DNA of 64,000 nt from the NCBI RefSeq assembly GCF_003095395.1, contig NZ_QEIJ01000002.1, positions 186,001-250,000 on the forward strand, read 5' to 3'. Positions 9,753-17,609 of the stretch are shown here, in pieces (within the stretch, counting starts at the first letter, position 1; every line of letters starts with the position of its first letter). Under the pieces are notes generated by a model. It was not told the DNA's origin, ran no database searches, and worked only from the letters and a program-made list of their open reading frames with translations. This DNA is from Microbacterium sp. Gd 4-13. Lineage in GTDB: Bacteria; Actinomycetota; Actinomycetes; Actinomycetales; Microbacteriaceae. A program made the translations under genes and the position numbers.

Positions 9753-11297
9753 ATGAACAACGCCATTCTCACGATGCAGGGCATCGTGAAGGACTTCAGC
9801 GGCGTCAAGGCACTCAACGGCGTCGACCTCGAGGTCAGGCGCGGCGAAGTGCACGCCGTGTGCGGCGAGAACGGCGCGGGGAAGTCGACCCTGATGAAGG
9901 TGCTCAGCGGCGTGTACCCGCACGGGTCGTTCGACGGCACGATCACCTTCGAAGGCAAAGAGGTGGCGTACCGGTCGATCAACGACAGCGAGCGCGACGG
10001 CATCGTCATCATCCACCAGGAGCTCGCCCTCAGCCCCTACCTGTCGATCGCCGAGAACATCTTCCTCGGCAACGAGAACGCGCGCGGCGGGGTGATCGAC
10101 TGGAACCAGACCAACGCCGAGGCCGCGAAGCTCATCGCCCGCGTCGGGCTGCAGGAGAGCCCGGCGACCAAGGTGCTCGAGCTCGGCGTGGGCAAGCAGC
10201 AGCTCGTCGAGATCGCGAAAGCCCTGTCGAAGCGGGTGAAGCTCCTCATCCTCGACGAACCGACCGCGGCGCTCAACGACGACGACTCGGCCCATCTTCT
10301 CGACCTCATCAAGCACCTGCGCGGGCAGGGCATCACCTCGATCATCATCTCGCACAAGCTCAAGGAGATCCGGGCGATCGCCGACACCGTCACGGTCATC
10401 CGCGACGGCTCGACCATCGAGGCGTTCCCCGTCGAAGACTCCGACGCCATCGAGACCCGCATCATCCGCGACATGGTCGGCCGGTCGCTCGACAGCCAGT
10501 TCCCCCACCGCGATCCGCAGATCGGCGAGGAGAAGTTCCGGGTGGAGCACTGGAACGCCTACCACCCGGTCGACCCCACCCGGAAGGTCGTCGACGACGT
10601 GTCGTTCTCGGTGCGTGCCGGCGAGATCGTCGGATTCGCCGGCCTCATGGGAGCGGGGCGCACCGAGCTCGCGATGAGCATCTTCGGTCGTTCCTACGGC
10701 ACCGACATCTCGGGAAAGGTGTTCAAAGACGGCGTCGAGATCTCGACGAAGACCGTTGACGAGGCCATCCGCCACGGCATCGCCTACGCGACGGAGGACC
10801 GCAAACGCTACGGACTCAACCTCATCGGCAGCATCACGGTCAACGTGTCGGCGGCGGCCCTGGGCAAGCTCGCCCGGCTCGGCGTCATCGACCGAAACCG
10901 CGAGTACGCCGTGGCCGAGGACTACCGCAAGCAGATGAACATCAAGACGCCGTCGGTGTCGACCCTCACGGGCTTCCTCTCCGGCGGCAACCAGCAGAAG
11001 GTCGTGCTCAGCAAGTGGATCTACTCGGGTCCCGACGTGCTGATCCTCGACGAGCCCACTCGAGGCATCGACGTGGGGGCCAAGTTCGAGATCTACGGGA
11101 TCATCAACGAGCTCGCCGCGCAGGGTAAGGCCGTCATCGTGATCTCGTCCGAGCTGCCCGAACTGATCGGTCTCGCCGACCGCATCTACACGATCGCCGA
11201 GGGCCGCCTCACCGGCGAGATCGCCCGTGCCGACGCAACGCAAGAAGAACTGATGCGGCATATGACCGCAGGCAGACCCGAAGGAGTAAAGCCGTGA
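9753..11297 (+). CDS. mmsA: multiple-monosaccharide ABC transporter ATP-binding protein (MmsA/GguA)
   Basis: This 514-residue protein has two fused ABC ATPase domains, as in sugar importers of the RbsA/XylG class. The first domain has an intact Walker A (GENGAGKST, 38-46) and Walker B ([11 protein letters not shown]), with a weak signature (LGVGKQQ). The second has a degenerate P-loop (GLMGAGRTE, about 295) but an intact signature (LSGGNQQ, about 408) and Walker B ([12 protein letters not shown]). This asymmetry is normal for the family. It powers sugar uptake with ChvE and MmsB. The stop overlaps the mmsB start by 4 bases. Confidence 0.95.
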   Translation: MNNAILTMQGIVKDFSGVKALNGVDLEVRRGEVHAVCGENGAGKSTLMKVLSGVYPHGSFDGTITFEGKEVAYRSINDSERDGIVIIHQELALSPYLSIAENIFLGNENARGGVIDWNQTNAEAAKLIARVGLQESPATKVLELGVGKQQLVEIAKALSKRVKLLILDEPTAALNDDDSAHLLDLIKHLRGQGITSIIISHKLKEIRAIADTVTVIRDGSTIEAFPVEDSDAIETRIIRDMVGRSLDSQFPHRDPQIGEEKFRVEHWNAYHPVDPTRKVVDDVSFSVRAGEIVGFAGLMGAGRTELAMSIFGRSYGTDISGKVFKDGVEISTKTVDEAIRHGIAYATEDRKRYGLNLIGSITVNVSAAALGKLARLGVIDRNREYAVAEDYRKQMNIKTPSVSTLTGFLSGGNQQKVVLSKWIYSGPDVLILDEPTRGIDVGAKFEIYGIINELAAQGKAVIVISSELPELIGLADRIYTIAEGRLTGEIARADATQEELMRHMTAGRPEGVKP

Positions 11298-12499
11298 CCG
11301 TCACCGCGCCCGAGCAAGCCACCCCGACCGGTCCGATCGGGCCCGGCAAGCCGCGTCGACGGCTGCGCATCGATATGCGGCAGTACGGGATCCTCGCCGC
11401 GCTCGCGATCATCATCCTCCTGTTCCAGGTGCTCACCGGAGGACGACTGCTCTACCCCGGCAACGTCAGCAACCTCATTCAGCAGAACGCGTACGTGCTG
11501 ATCCTCGCGATCGGCATGGTGATCGTCATCATCGCGGGCCACATCGACCTCTCCGTCGGCTCGATCGTCGCCGTCGTCGGTGCGGTCGCGGCGCTCTCCA
11601 TGCAGTCGTGGGGGTTGCCCTGGTGGGCCGCCGTCGTGGTCGCCCTCATCACCGGTGCGGTGATCGGGGCGTGGCAGGGGTTCTGGGTCGCTTTCGTCGG
11701 CATACCCGCGTTCATCGTGACCCTGGCCGGCATGCTCGTCTTCCGAGGTCTCGCGCTCGTGCTTCTCACCGGCGGCACGATCAGCGGTCTGCCGGCGGAG
11801 TTCAACGCCATCGGCTCGGGCACACTGCCGACCACCGGAACCCCCGACCTCATCACCTTCGCGATCGCGGCGCTCGCGGCCGTCGCGCTGGTGGTCCAGC
11901 AGGTGCGCACCCGGGCGACGCTGCGGCGGCTCGGACTGCCCCGCGAGCGCGCCGTGTCAGCTTGGATCAAGGTGGGCATCGCCGTTGCCGCGATCATGTA
12001 CGTCGCCTACCTGCTGGCCTACAACCGGGGCACGCCGATCATCCTCATCATCCTCGCGGCGCTCATCCTCATTTACTCGTTCGTGCTCAGCCGCACGGTG
12101 TTCGGCCGTCACGTGTACGCGATGGGCGGCAACCTCTTCGCCGCTCAGATGTCGGGCGTCAAGACGAAGTGGGTCACCTTCTTCATCTTCGTCAACATGG
12201 GGTTCCTCGCCGGACTCGCCGGCGTGGTCAGCACCGCGCGAGCCGGAAGCGCGGTCGCCTCGGCCGGTACCAGCTTCGAGCTCGACGCCATCGCCGCCGT
12301 CTTCATCGGTGGTGCTGCGGTGCAGGGCGGTGTCGGCACGGTCGTCGGCGCGGTCATCGGTGGTCTGGTCATGGGTGTGCTCAACCAGGGCCTGTCGATC
12401 CTGTCGGTGGATGCCGCGTGGCAGCAGGTCATCAAGGGACTCGTGCTGCTGCTCGCCGTCGCGTTCGACGTGCTCAGCAAGCGGCGCTCGGGGCGCTGA
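11294..12499 (+). CDS. mmsB: multiple-monosaccharide ABC transporter permease (MmsB/GguB)
   Basis: This 401-residue integral membrane protein belongs to the branched-chain/ribose permease family (BPD_transp_2). It has about ten helices, with the conserved loop [19 protein letters not shown] and the later glycine-rich [20 protein letters not shown]. Length and order fit GguB/MmsB. The GTG start at 11294 overlaps the mmsA stop, and a purine-rich GAAGGAG precedes it. The gene ends just before a strong hairpin terminator. Confidence 0.94.
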   Translation: MTVTAPEQATPTGPIGPGKPRRRLRIDMRQYGILAALAIIILLFQVLTGGRLLYPGNVSNLIQQNAYVLILAIGMVIVIIAGHIDLSVGSIVAVVGAVAALSMQSWGLPWWAAVVVALITGAVIGAWQGFWVAFVGIPAFIVTLAGMLVFRGLALVLLTGGTISGLPAEFNAIGSGTLPTTGTPDLITFAIAALAAVALVVQQVRTRATLRRLGLPRERAVSAWIKVGIAVAAIMYVAYLLAYNRGTPIILIILAALILIYSFVLSRTVFGRHVYAMGGNLFAAQMSGVKTKWVTFFIFVNMGFLAGLAGVVSTARAGSAVASAGTSFELDAIAAVFIGGAAVQGGVGTVVGAVIGGLVMGVLNQGLSILSVDAAWQQVIKGLVLLLAVAFDVLSKRRSGR

Positions 12500-12509
12500 C
12501 CCCGCAGCG

Positions 12510-12549
12510 ACGACGAAGGGGACGGCCTGCCGGCCGTCCCCTTCGTCGT
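12510..12549. terminator. strong bidirectional hairpin terminator
   Basis: Perfect 17-bp arms (12510-12526 and 12533-12549; arm ACGACGAAGGGGACGGC) enclose a 6-base loop. It sits between the convergent mmsB and the cyclophilin gene, so it can serve both. No U-run follows, as is common in high-GC actinobacteria. Confidence 0.88.
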
Positions 12550-12565
12550 TCCCGCAGGTCGCGGA

Positions 12566-13216
12566 TCAGTCGACCGTGACGCCCGTGATCACGACCGGCG
12601 TCACGGGGGCGCCGTCGCCGGAGCCGCCGTCGGAACCGGCGGCGGCGACCTCACGCACGACCGCGAGCCCCGCAGCATCCATCTGTCCGAACACGGTGTA
12701 CGACGGGGGGAGCTGGGAGTCCTCGTACACGAGGAAGAACTGCGAGCCGTTGGTGTCGGGGCCGGCATTAGCCATCGCGACGGTGCCGGCGGGGTAGGTC
12801 TCGCTGCCGTCGAGCTCGTCGTCGAAGCTGTAGCCGGGGCCGCCCATGCCGGTGGCGGAGGGGTCGCCGCACTGCAGTACGTAGATGCCCGACGCCGCGG
12901 TGGTCAGACGGTGGCACTCGGTGTCGTCGAAGTAGCCCTGCTGGGCGAGCGAGACGAAGCTGTTGACGGTGCACGGCGTGCGCTCGGCGTCGAAGGTCAT
13001 CGGAATCGCGCCGGCCGACGTCTCGAGGGTCACGTTCTGCGCGGCGACGGGTTCGGCCGGAGGAGCGGTGACGTCGGCGGCGGCCTGGCCGCCCGCGACG
13101 TAGGAGCACGCGCCGTCGGCGGTCGGCTCCGCGGCAGGTGTCGCGGGGCTCGCGCACCCCGCCAGGACCAACAGCGAAAGGGCGGCAAGAGAGACGGTGG
13201 CGAAGCGGGTGCGCAT
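12566..13216 (-). CDS. cyclophilin-type peptidyl-prolyl cis-trans isomerase, lipoprotein
   Basis: This 216-residue lipoprotein has signal peptide and lipobox LAGC with Cys21, then a Pro/Ala-rich linker and a cyclophilin domain from about 60 to the end. Cyclophilin landmarks are TVNSFVSLAQQGYFDDTECHRL, the LQCGDP turn, GYSFDDE, TVAMANAGPDTNGSQFFL and YTVFGQM. The active-site Arg (CHRL) and Gln (LQCGD) are recognisable, although the phenylalanine usual before MxQGGD is replaced. It would catalyse prolyl isomerisation outside the membrane, probably aiding folding of exported proteins. The C-terminal part holds a Gly/Ser/Asp linker (AGSDGGSGDG). Confidence 0.92.
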   Translation of the reverse strand: MRTRFATVSLAALSLLVLAGCASPATPAAEPTADGACSYVAGGQAAADVTAPPAEPVAAQNVTLETSAGAIPMTFDAERTPCTVNSFVSLAQQGYFDDTECHRLTTAASGIYVLQCGDPSATGMGGPGYSFDDELDGSETYPAGTVAMANAGPDTNGSQFFLVYEDSQLPPSYTVFGQMDAAGLAVVREVAAAGSDGGSGDGAPVTPVVITGVTVD

Positions 13217-13309
13217 GCTCCCAGATTAGAGCGGCCGCCGCCTCGTCCGCCGCCGTGCCGCCGTGCCGCCGTCCCGCCGCCGTGCCGCCGCCGTCCCGTC
13301 GCGAACTTC

Positions 13310-13405
13310 GCCCGTACTCAGGCTGAGGTGGGGCGCATCCTGCGGGTGGCCCCGGAAATGTGCGCCTCCGCGGGGATCGCTCGACCAACCATCCTGAGTT
13401 CGGGC
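13310..13405. repeat. palindromic repeat element, copy 1
   Basis: This is a 96-bp element with terminal inverted repeats GCCCGTACTCAGG (13310-13322) and CCTGAGTTCGGGC (13393-13405), one mismatch. Inside, GGCGCA and TGCGCC form a second nested stem around a CCTGCGGGTGGCCCCGGAA core. It is almost identical to copies 2 and 3. Confidence 0.85.
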
Positions 13406-13585
13406 AGGAGGGGGGGGAGACCGGAGAGCCGGTGCGACCTCCCGAAGCGACGCGGCGCCCGTCCCGCACCCGTTCCGCCCGCCTCGCCGTCCCGCCCGTC
13501 CCGCCCGTCCCGCCCGCCTCGCTATCCCGTTCTGCCCGCCTCACCGTCCCGCCCGTGCGTCCTTGCCCTTCTCGTCGGCGTCCCC

Positions 13586-13680
13586 GCCCGTACTCAGGCT
13601 GAGGTGGGGCGCATCCTGCGGGTGGCCCCGGAAATGTGCGCCTGCGCGGGGGCGCTCGACCAACCATCCTGAGTACGGGC
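13586..13680. repeat. palindromic repeat element, copy 2 (perfect terminal repeats)
   Basis: This is a 95-bp element whose 13-bp ends GCCCGTACTCAGG (13586-13598) and CCTGAGTACGGGC (13668-13680) are exact reverse complements. The same nested GGCGCA/TGCGCC stem is present. It contains no coding capacity of its own, resembling REP or MITE-like sequences; no transposase is seen in the window. Confidence 0.87.
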
Positions 13681-13856
13681 GGGAGGGGGCCGAGACCGGA
13701 GAGTCGGCGCGACCTCCTGACGCGACGCGGGGCCCGTCCCGCCGTCCCGCCCGCCTCGCCGTGTCGCCTTCCCGCCCGCCTCGCCGTCCCGCCCGTCCCG
13801 CCCGCCTCGCCATCCCGTCCAGCCCGTGCGTTCTCGCCCTTCTCGCCCGGGTCCTT

Positions 13857-13951
13857 GCCCGTACTCAGGCTGAGGTGGGGCGCATCCTGCGGGTGGCCCC
13901 GGAAATGTGCGCCTCCGCGGGGGCGCTCGACCAACCATCCTGAGTTCGGGC
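13857..13951. repeat. palindromic repeat element, copy 3
   Basis: This is a 95-bp element with ends at 13857-13869 and 13939-13951 (CCTGAGTTCGGGC, one mismatch to the left arm). Its right end runs directly into the 20-bp tandem array, whose first unit is formed by this terminal repeat. Confidence 0.85.
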
Positions 13952-14080
13952 AGGAGGGGCGGGTACGGACAGGAAGGGGCGAGTACGGGCAGGAGGGGGC
14001 GGGTACGGACAGGAGGGCGCGAGTACGGGCAGGAGGGGGCTGGTTCGGGCGGAAAGGGGCGGGTTCGGTAGGAGGGGCGA
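13941..14080. repeat. 20-bp minisatellite, seven tandem units
   Basis: Seven consecutive 20-bp units run from 13941 to 14080. The consensus is approximately GRGTACGGRCAGGAGGGGGC; examples are at 13961-13980, 13981-14000, 14001-14020 and 14021-14040. Units two and four, and three and five, are most alike (GGGTACGGAC and GAGTACGGGC starts), so duplication of a 40-bp pair is likely. The unit derives from the right end of the palindromic element. Confidence 0.88.
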
Positions 14081-14124
14081 GGGCCGAGAGTCGGCGCGAC
14101 CTCCGGGGCGCGACGTGCCGTCGG

Positions 14125-14880
14125 TCAGCGCGGCAGGCGCGGCACCGCGGCGACGAGCTGACGGGCGTACGCCGTCGTGGGGGAGGAGAGGATGCTGCGC
14201 GTCGCGCCCGCCTCGACGATCCGCCCGTGCTGCAGCACCACGGTGCGCTCGCAGACCGAGGCCACGGCGCTGAGGTCGTGCGAGACCATCACCAGCGTGA
14301 GGCCGTTCTCGCGGCGGAGGCGGGCGAGTAGGTCGATCACCTGAACACGGGTCGTGACGTCGAGCGCGCTGACCGGTTCGTCGGCGAGCAGCACGCGCGG
14401 GCGCGAGACGAGCGCCCGCGCGATCGCGATGCGCTGACGCTGGCCTCCGGAGAACTCGTGCGGGTACCGGCTGAGGGTGTCGGGGTCGAGGCCGACGGCG
14501 GAGATCGCCTCTTCGACACGGGATGCGGCGTCGGCGCCGCGGGCGAGGCCGAGGGAGCGCAGCGGCTCGCCGACGATCCGGTCGACGCGCTGTCGCGGAT
14601 CGAGCGACGAGTACGGGTCTTGGAATACGGGTTGCACGCTGGCGCGGAATCGCCGCATCAGAGCCCGGTCGCGGAGGTCAAGGGGCGCCCCGTCGAAGAG
14701 CACCGAGCCGTCGCGCGGGGCGGACAGGCCCAGCATGAGGCGCAGGATCGTCGACTTCCCGGCGCCCGACTCGCCGACGAGGCCGACCGACTCGCCTTCG
14801 GCGACGGCGATCGACACGTCGTCGAGCACGGTGCGCGACCCGTACGAGAATCCGGCCTCGCGCAGTTCGATGACGCTCAT
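14125..14880 (-). CDS. oligopeptide/dipeptide ABC transporter ATP-binding protein (DppF-like)
   Basis: This 251-residue ABC ATPase has Walker A GESGAGKST (36-44), signature FSGGQRQRIAIARAL (about 143), Walker B VLLADEPVSALD and the H-loop MVSHDL. Its order after two permeases and a DppD-like ATPase makes it the second ATPase of a peptide/nickel-type importer. It lacks the extended C-terminal oligo_HPY region of classical OppF, but the end (SSPTTAYARQLVAAVP) carries a short version. It is the last gene of the operon, and the repeat region lies directly behind it. Confidence 0.92.
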   Translation of the reverse strand: MSVIELREAGFSYGSRTVLDDVSIAVAEGESVGLVGESGAGKSTILRLMLGLSAPRDGSVLFDGAPLDLRDRALMRRFRASVQPVFQDPYSSLDPRQRVDRIVGEPLRSLGLARGADAASRVEEAISAVGLDPDTLSRYPHEFSGGQRQRIAIARALVSRPRVLLADEPVSALDVTTRVQVIDLLARLRRENGLTLVMVSHDLSAVASVCERTVVLQHGRIVEAGATRSILSSPTTAYARQLVAAVPRLPR

Positions 14881-15677
14881 TCGGCACCTCCGACGTCGGG
14901 GTCGAGGGCGGCGTCGAGCGCACGGGCGCTGGCGACGAGGGCGCGGGTGTACGGATGCTGCGGATCGCGCAGCACGCGGTCGACCGGCCCCTCCTCGACG
15001 GCGACGCCGCGCTGCAGCACGACGATGCGCTCGACCATCCGAGCGACGACGGCGAGGTCGTGGCTGACGAAGAGCAGCGCCATGCCCCGCTCGGCGATGA
15101 GTCTCTCGAGGAGGGTCAGCACGGCGTCCTGCACCGTGACGTCGAGCGCGGTGGTCGGCTCGTCGGCGATGAGCAGCTGAGGGCGAGCGGCGAGGGCGAT
15201 CGCGATCGCGACGCGCTGACGCTGACCGCCTGAGAGCTCGTGCGGGTAGGCACGCGCGATGCGCGGGTCGGTCAGGGCGACTTCCGCCAGCGCGGTCGAG
15301 ACGGCCTCCCCGAGCGCACCTCCGCGCAGGTCGAGGTGGCGTCTCAGCGGCTCAGCGATCTGCTTCCCGACGCGCATGAGCGGATCCAGCGCCGTCAGCG
15401 GCTCCTGGAAGACGACCTGCGCAACCGGACCACGGAGTGCGCGCAGCCGCGCGTCGGGGGTGCCGACGATCTCGTGCCCGTCGAGCCGCACCGAGCCCGT
15501 GAGGCTCAGCGACGTCGGCAGCAGCCCGACCGCGGCGAGCGAGGTCAGCGACTTTCCCGACCCCGATTCGCCGATCAGCCCCACGCGGTCTCCGGCGTCG
15601 AGGGTGAAAGAGACGTCGTCTACGAGGGGCGCAGCATCCGCCCTCACCGTCAGGCCCGTCACGTCGAGGAGGCTCAT
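14877..15677 (-). CDS. oligopeptide/dipeptide ABC transporter ATP-binding protein (DppD-like)
   Basis: This 266-residue ABC ATPase has Walker A GESGSGKS (36-43), QVVFQEPLTALDPLMRVGKQ (Q-loop region typical of Dpp/Opp), signature LSGGQRQRVAIAIAL, Walker B LLIADEPTTALDVTVQ and switch histidine FVSHDL. The C-terminal DPQHPYTRALVAS matches the oligo_HPY motif. The ATG at 15677 was chosen because the frame upstream is read-through of the permease gene, and the 4-base overlap with the permease stop is typical. It overlaps the next ATPase gene by 4 bases. Confidence 0.94.
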   Translation of the reverse strand: MSLLDVTGLTVRADAAPLVDDVSFTLDAGDRVGLIGESGSGKSLTSLAAVGLLPTSLSLTGSVRLDGHEIVGTPDARLRALRGPVAQVVFQEPLTALDPLMRVGKQIAEPLRRHLDLRGGALGEAVSTALAEVALTDPRIARAYPHELSGGQRQRVAIAIALAARPQLLIADEPTTALDVTVQDAVLTLLERLIAERGMALLFVSHDLAVVARMVERIVVLQRGVAVEEGPVDRVLRDPQHPYTRALVASARALDAALDPDVGGAE

Positions 15678-16537
15678 CGCGCCCTCCGTCTCGTCGGATC
15701 GGCGACGTCGCGCAGGCCGTCGGCGAGGAAGTTGACGCCCAGCACCAGGGCGACGATCGCGAGGCCGGGCGCGATCGCGCCCACGGGGGCGTTCAGCACG
15801 GTGCCCTGGGCCTCCTGCAGCATCCGTCCCCACGAGGCGTTGGGCGGTGGGGCGCCGAGGCCGAGGTACGACAGGCTCGCCTCCGCCAGCACGGCGACGC
15901 CGAACTGCAGGGCGAGGCTCACCGCCAGGGTGGGGGCGATGTTGGGCAGCACGTGGTGCCACACGATCCCGAGCAGACGGGTGCCGCTCGTGCGGGCGGC
16001 CGTGACGTACTGCTCCTGCAGCACACGCCGGGCGAGGATGCGGGTCAGTCGGGCGACGACGGCCGACATCGCCAGCCCGATCGCGAGGGTCGCCGACCAC
16101 AGCGACGCGCCCTGCACGGCGACGACGAGCATCGCCAGCAGCAGCACGGGGAACGCGATCACGACGTCGAGGGCCGAGGAGAGCGTGTCGTCGAGCCAGG
16201 GGCGCGAGAACGCCGTCACCAGCCCGACGAGCGTTCCGAGCACGCCGGCGAGGAGCACCGCACCGGCACCGACCAGCAGTGCGATGCGGGCGCCGACCAT
16301 CAGCTGCGACAGGAGGTCGCGGCCGAGGCGGTCGGTGCCGAGGAGGTGCGCCGCGCTCGGTCCGTCGAGCCGCCCCCCGCTGATGTCGTCGAGCGGGTAG
16401 GGCAGCCAGAACAGCGACACCAGCGCGACGACGACGACCAGGGCGGTGAGCACGATCCCGACCACGAGGGTGATCGAGCGTCGCCGGGATGCTGCGGGCG
16501 AAGCATCCGCGATGTTCTGCTCGACGACGGCGCTCAT
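15674..16537 (-). CDS. oligopeptide/dipeptide ABC transporter permease (DppC-like)
   Basis: This 287-residue permease has an N-terminal helix (about 22-45), a short exposed loop (HLLGTDRLGRDLLSQLMVGAR, the DppC hallmark) and a BPD_transp_1 domain of about five helices. The EAA-type loop reads AARTSGTRLLGIVWHHVLPN. It pairs with the DppB-like permease encoded upstream (4-base overlap at 16534-16537). Confidence 0.94.
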   Translation of the reverse strand: MSAVVEQNIADASPAASRRRSITLVVGIVLTALVVVVALVSLFWLPYPLDDISGGRLDGPSAAHLLGTDRLGRDLLSQLMVGARIALLVGAGAVLLAGVLGTLVGLVTAFSRPWLDDTLSSALDVVIAFPVLLLAMLVVAVQGASLWSATLAIGLAMSAVVARLTRILARRVLQEQYVTAARTSGTRLLGIVWHHVLPNIAPTLAVSLALQFGVAVLAEASLSYLGLGAPPPNASWGRMLQEAQGTVLNAPVGAIAPGLAIVALVLGVNFLADGLRDVADPTRRRAR

Positions 16538-17496
16538 CGGTTGCCCGAGACGCTCGTGCGCAAGCGCGGATCGATGAGGCGCTGCGCGATGTCGGCGGCG
16601 AACCCGACGAGCAGCACGAACAGGGTGCTCACCACGAGCACGCCCTGGATGTTCGCGTAGTCATGCTGCTGGATTCCGGTGAGCAGCAGGCTGCCGAGAC
16701 CGGGGAGCGTGAAGACGCTCTCGACCACGACAGCGCCGAGGAGCGTGGTCGACAGCTCCACGCCGAGTACCGCGACGACGGGTACGGCGCCGTTGCGCAG
16801 ACCGTGGCGCAGCAGCGCCTCGGTCATCCCGGCGCCGCCCGCGCGGGCAGTGCGCAGGTAGTCGCTGCCGAGCACGTCGAGCGTCGCCGAGCGCACGTAG
16901 CGGCTGAGCGAGGCGCTCATCACGATCGCGATCGCGATGACGGGGAGCGTGAGGGCGCGAAGCGCGGCGGCCGGGTCTTCCCAGTCGCTGCGCGGGAAAC
17001 CTCCCGAGGGGAGGAGTCCGAGCTGCAGAGCGAAGATCCACACGAGGATCACACCGACCCAGAACACGGGCACGGCGACGCCGAGCTGAGAGAAGCCGCT
17101 CAGCACGACCCCGTACCAGCGGTCGGCCTTCACCGCGGCGGTGATGCCGATGACGAGCGACAGGACGAGCGCGAGCCCGAAGGCGAGCAGCGTCAAGGGC
17201 AGCGTGATCGCCAGGCGCGAGGCGATCTCGGGGCCGACGGGCCGCGAGCTGATGTACGACTCCCCGAGATCGAAGCGCACGAGCTGCGCCGCCCAGGTCG
17301 CGAACTGCGTCAGCAGCGGCTGGTCGGAGCCGACCTGGGCGCGTGCGGCGGCGATCTGCTCGGGCGTGGCGTCGATCGACAGCAACGCGTTCGCCGGATC
17401 GCCGGGCAGCAGCCGAAGCAGCACGAAGATCACGATGAGGGCGACCACCAGCGACACCAGGAGGAACCCGGAGCGGCGGAGCACGTAGGTGAGCAT
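16534..17496 (-). CDS. oligopeptide/dipeptide ABC transporter permease (DppB-like)
   Basis: From the ATG at 17496 the protein has 320 residues: N-terminal MLTYVLRRSGFLLVSLVVAL, a first periplasmic loop with RLLPGDPANALL, then five helices and an EAA loop (YLRTARAGGAGMTEALLRHGL). All are standard for DppB/OppB permeases. An upstream in-frame ATG at 17553 would extend into the terminator-like hairpin and is rejected. It forms the translocation pore with the DppC-like protein. Confidence 0.94.
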   Translation of the reverse strand: MLTYVLRRSGFLLVSLVVALIVIFVLLRLLPGDPANALLSIDATPEQIAAARAQVGSDQPLLTQFATWAAQLVRFDLGESYISSRPVGPEIASRLAITLPLTLLAFGLALVLSLVIGITAAVKADRWYGVVLSGFSQLGVAVPVFWVGVILVWIFALQLGLLPSGGFPRSDWEDPAAALRALTLPVIAIAIVMSASLSRYVRSATLDVLGSDYLRTARAGGAGMTEALLRHGLRNGAVPVVAVLGVELSTTLLGAVVVESVFTLPGLGSLLLTGIQQHDYANIQGVLVVSTLFVLLVGFAADIAQRLIDPRLRTSVSGNR

Positions 17497-17519
17497 CGGA
17501 TCTCGGAGGGGAACGGGTG

Positions 17520-17558
17520 GGGGGATGCTGCGGAGCCGAGCGGCCCGCAGCATCCCCC
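17520..17558 (-). terminator. hairpin between the peptide-binding protein gene and its permease genes
   Basis: Perfect 14-bp arms, GGGGGATGCTGCGG (17520-17533) and CCGCAGCATCCCCC (17545-17558), enclose an 11-base loop. It lies in the 113-bp gap after the binding-protein gene. It could attenuate the downstream permease genes, or stabilise the upstream message. Each arm contains the enriched 9-mer GGATGCTGC. Confidence 0.78.
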
Positions 17559-17609
17559 GACGGATGAGCTAGGTGATCAGAACCTCACGGTCCCGGGGCG
17601 GCGCGAAGG

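Larger units (their letters stand above)
13226..14124. repeat. 900-bp gene-free repeat region, about 272-bp units
   Basis: No gene is supported here. The region is built of repeated blocks: a palindromic 95-bp element, a conserved GGAGAG-CGG-GCGACCTCC box (about 13425, 13700 and 14088), a C-rich CCCGCCCGCCTCGCC tract, and a CGTGCGTYCTTGCCCTTCTCG-like segment. The palindromic elements start at 13310, 13586 and 13857, so the units are 276 and 271 bp long. The last part degenerates into a 20-bp minisatellite. Long open frames on both strands here come from base composition. Confidence 0.85.

Noticed and set aside
13541..13943. short open frames inside the repeat region
   Set aside because: They come from tandem repeat units and C-rich tracts; coding-like residues repeat with the DNA unit and no ribosome-binding sites precede them.
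13310..13951. CRISPR array
   Set aside because: The repeats are 95 bp and palindromic, spaced about 272 bp, only three in number, the sequences between them are similar to each other, and there are no cas genes.
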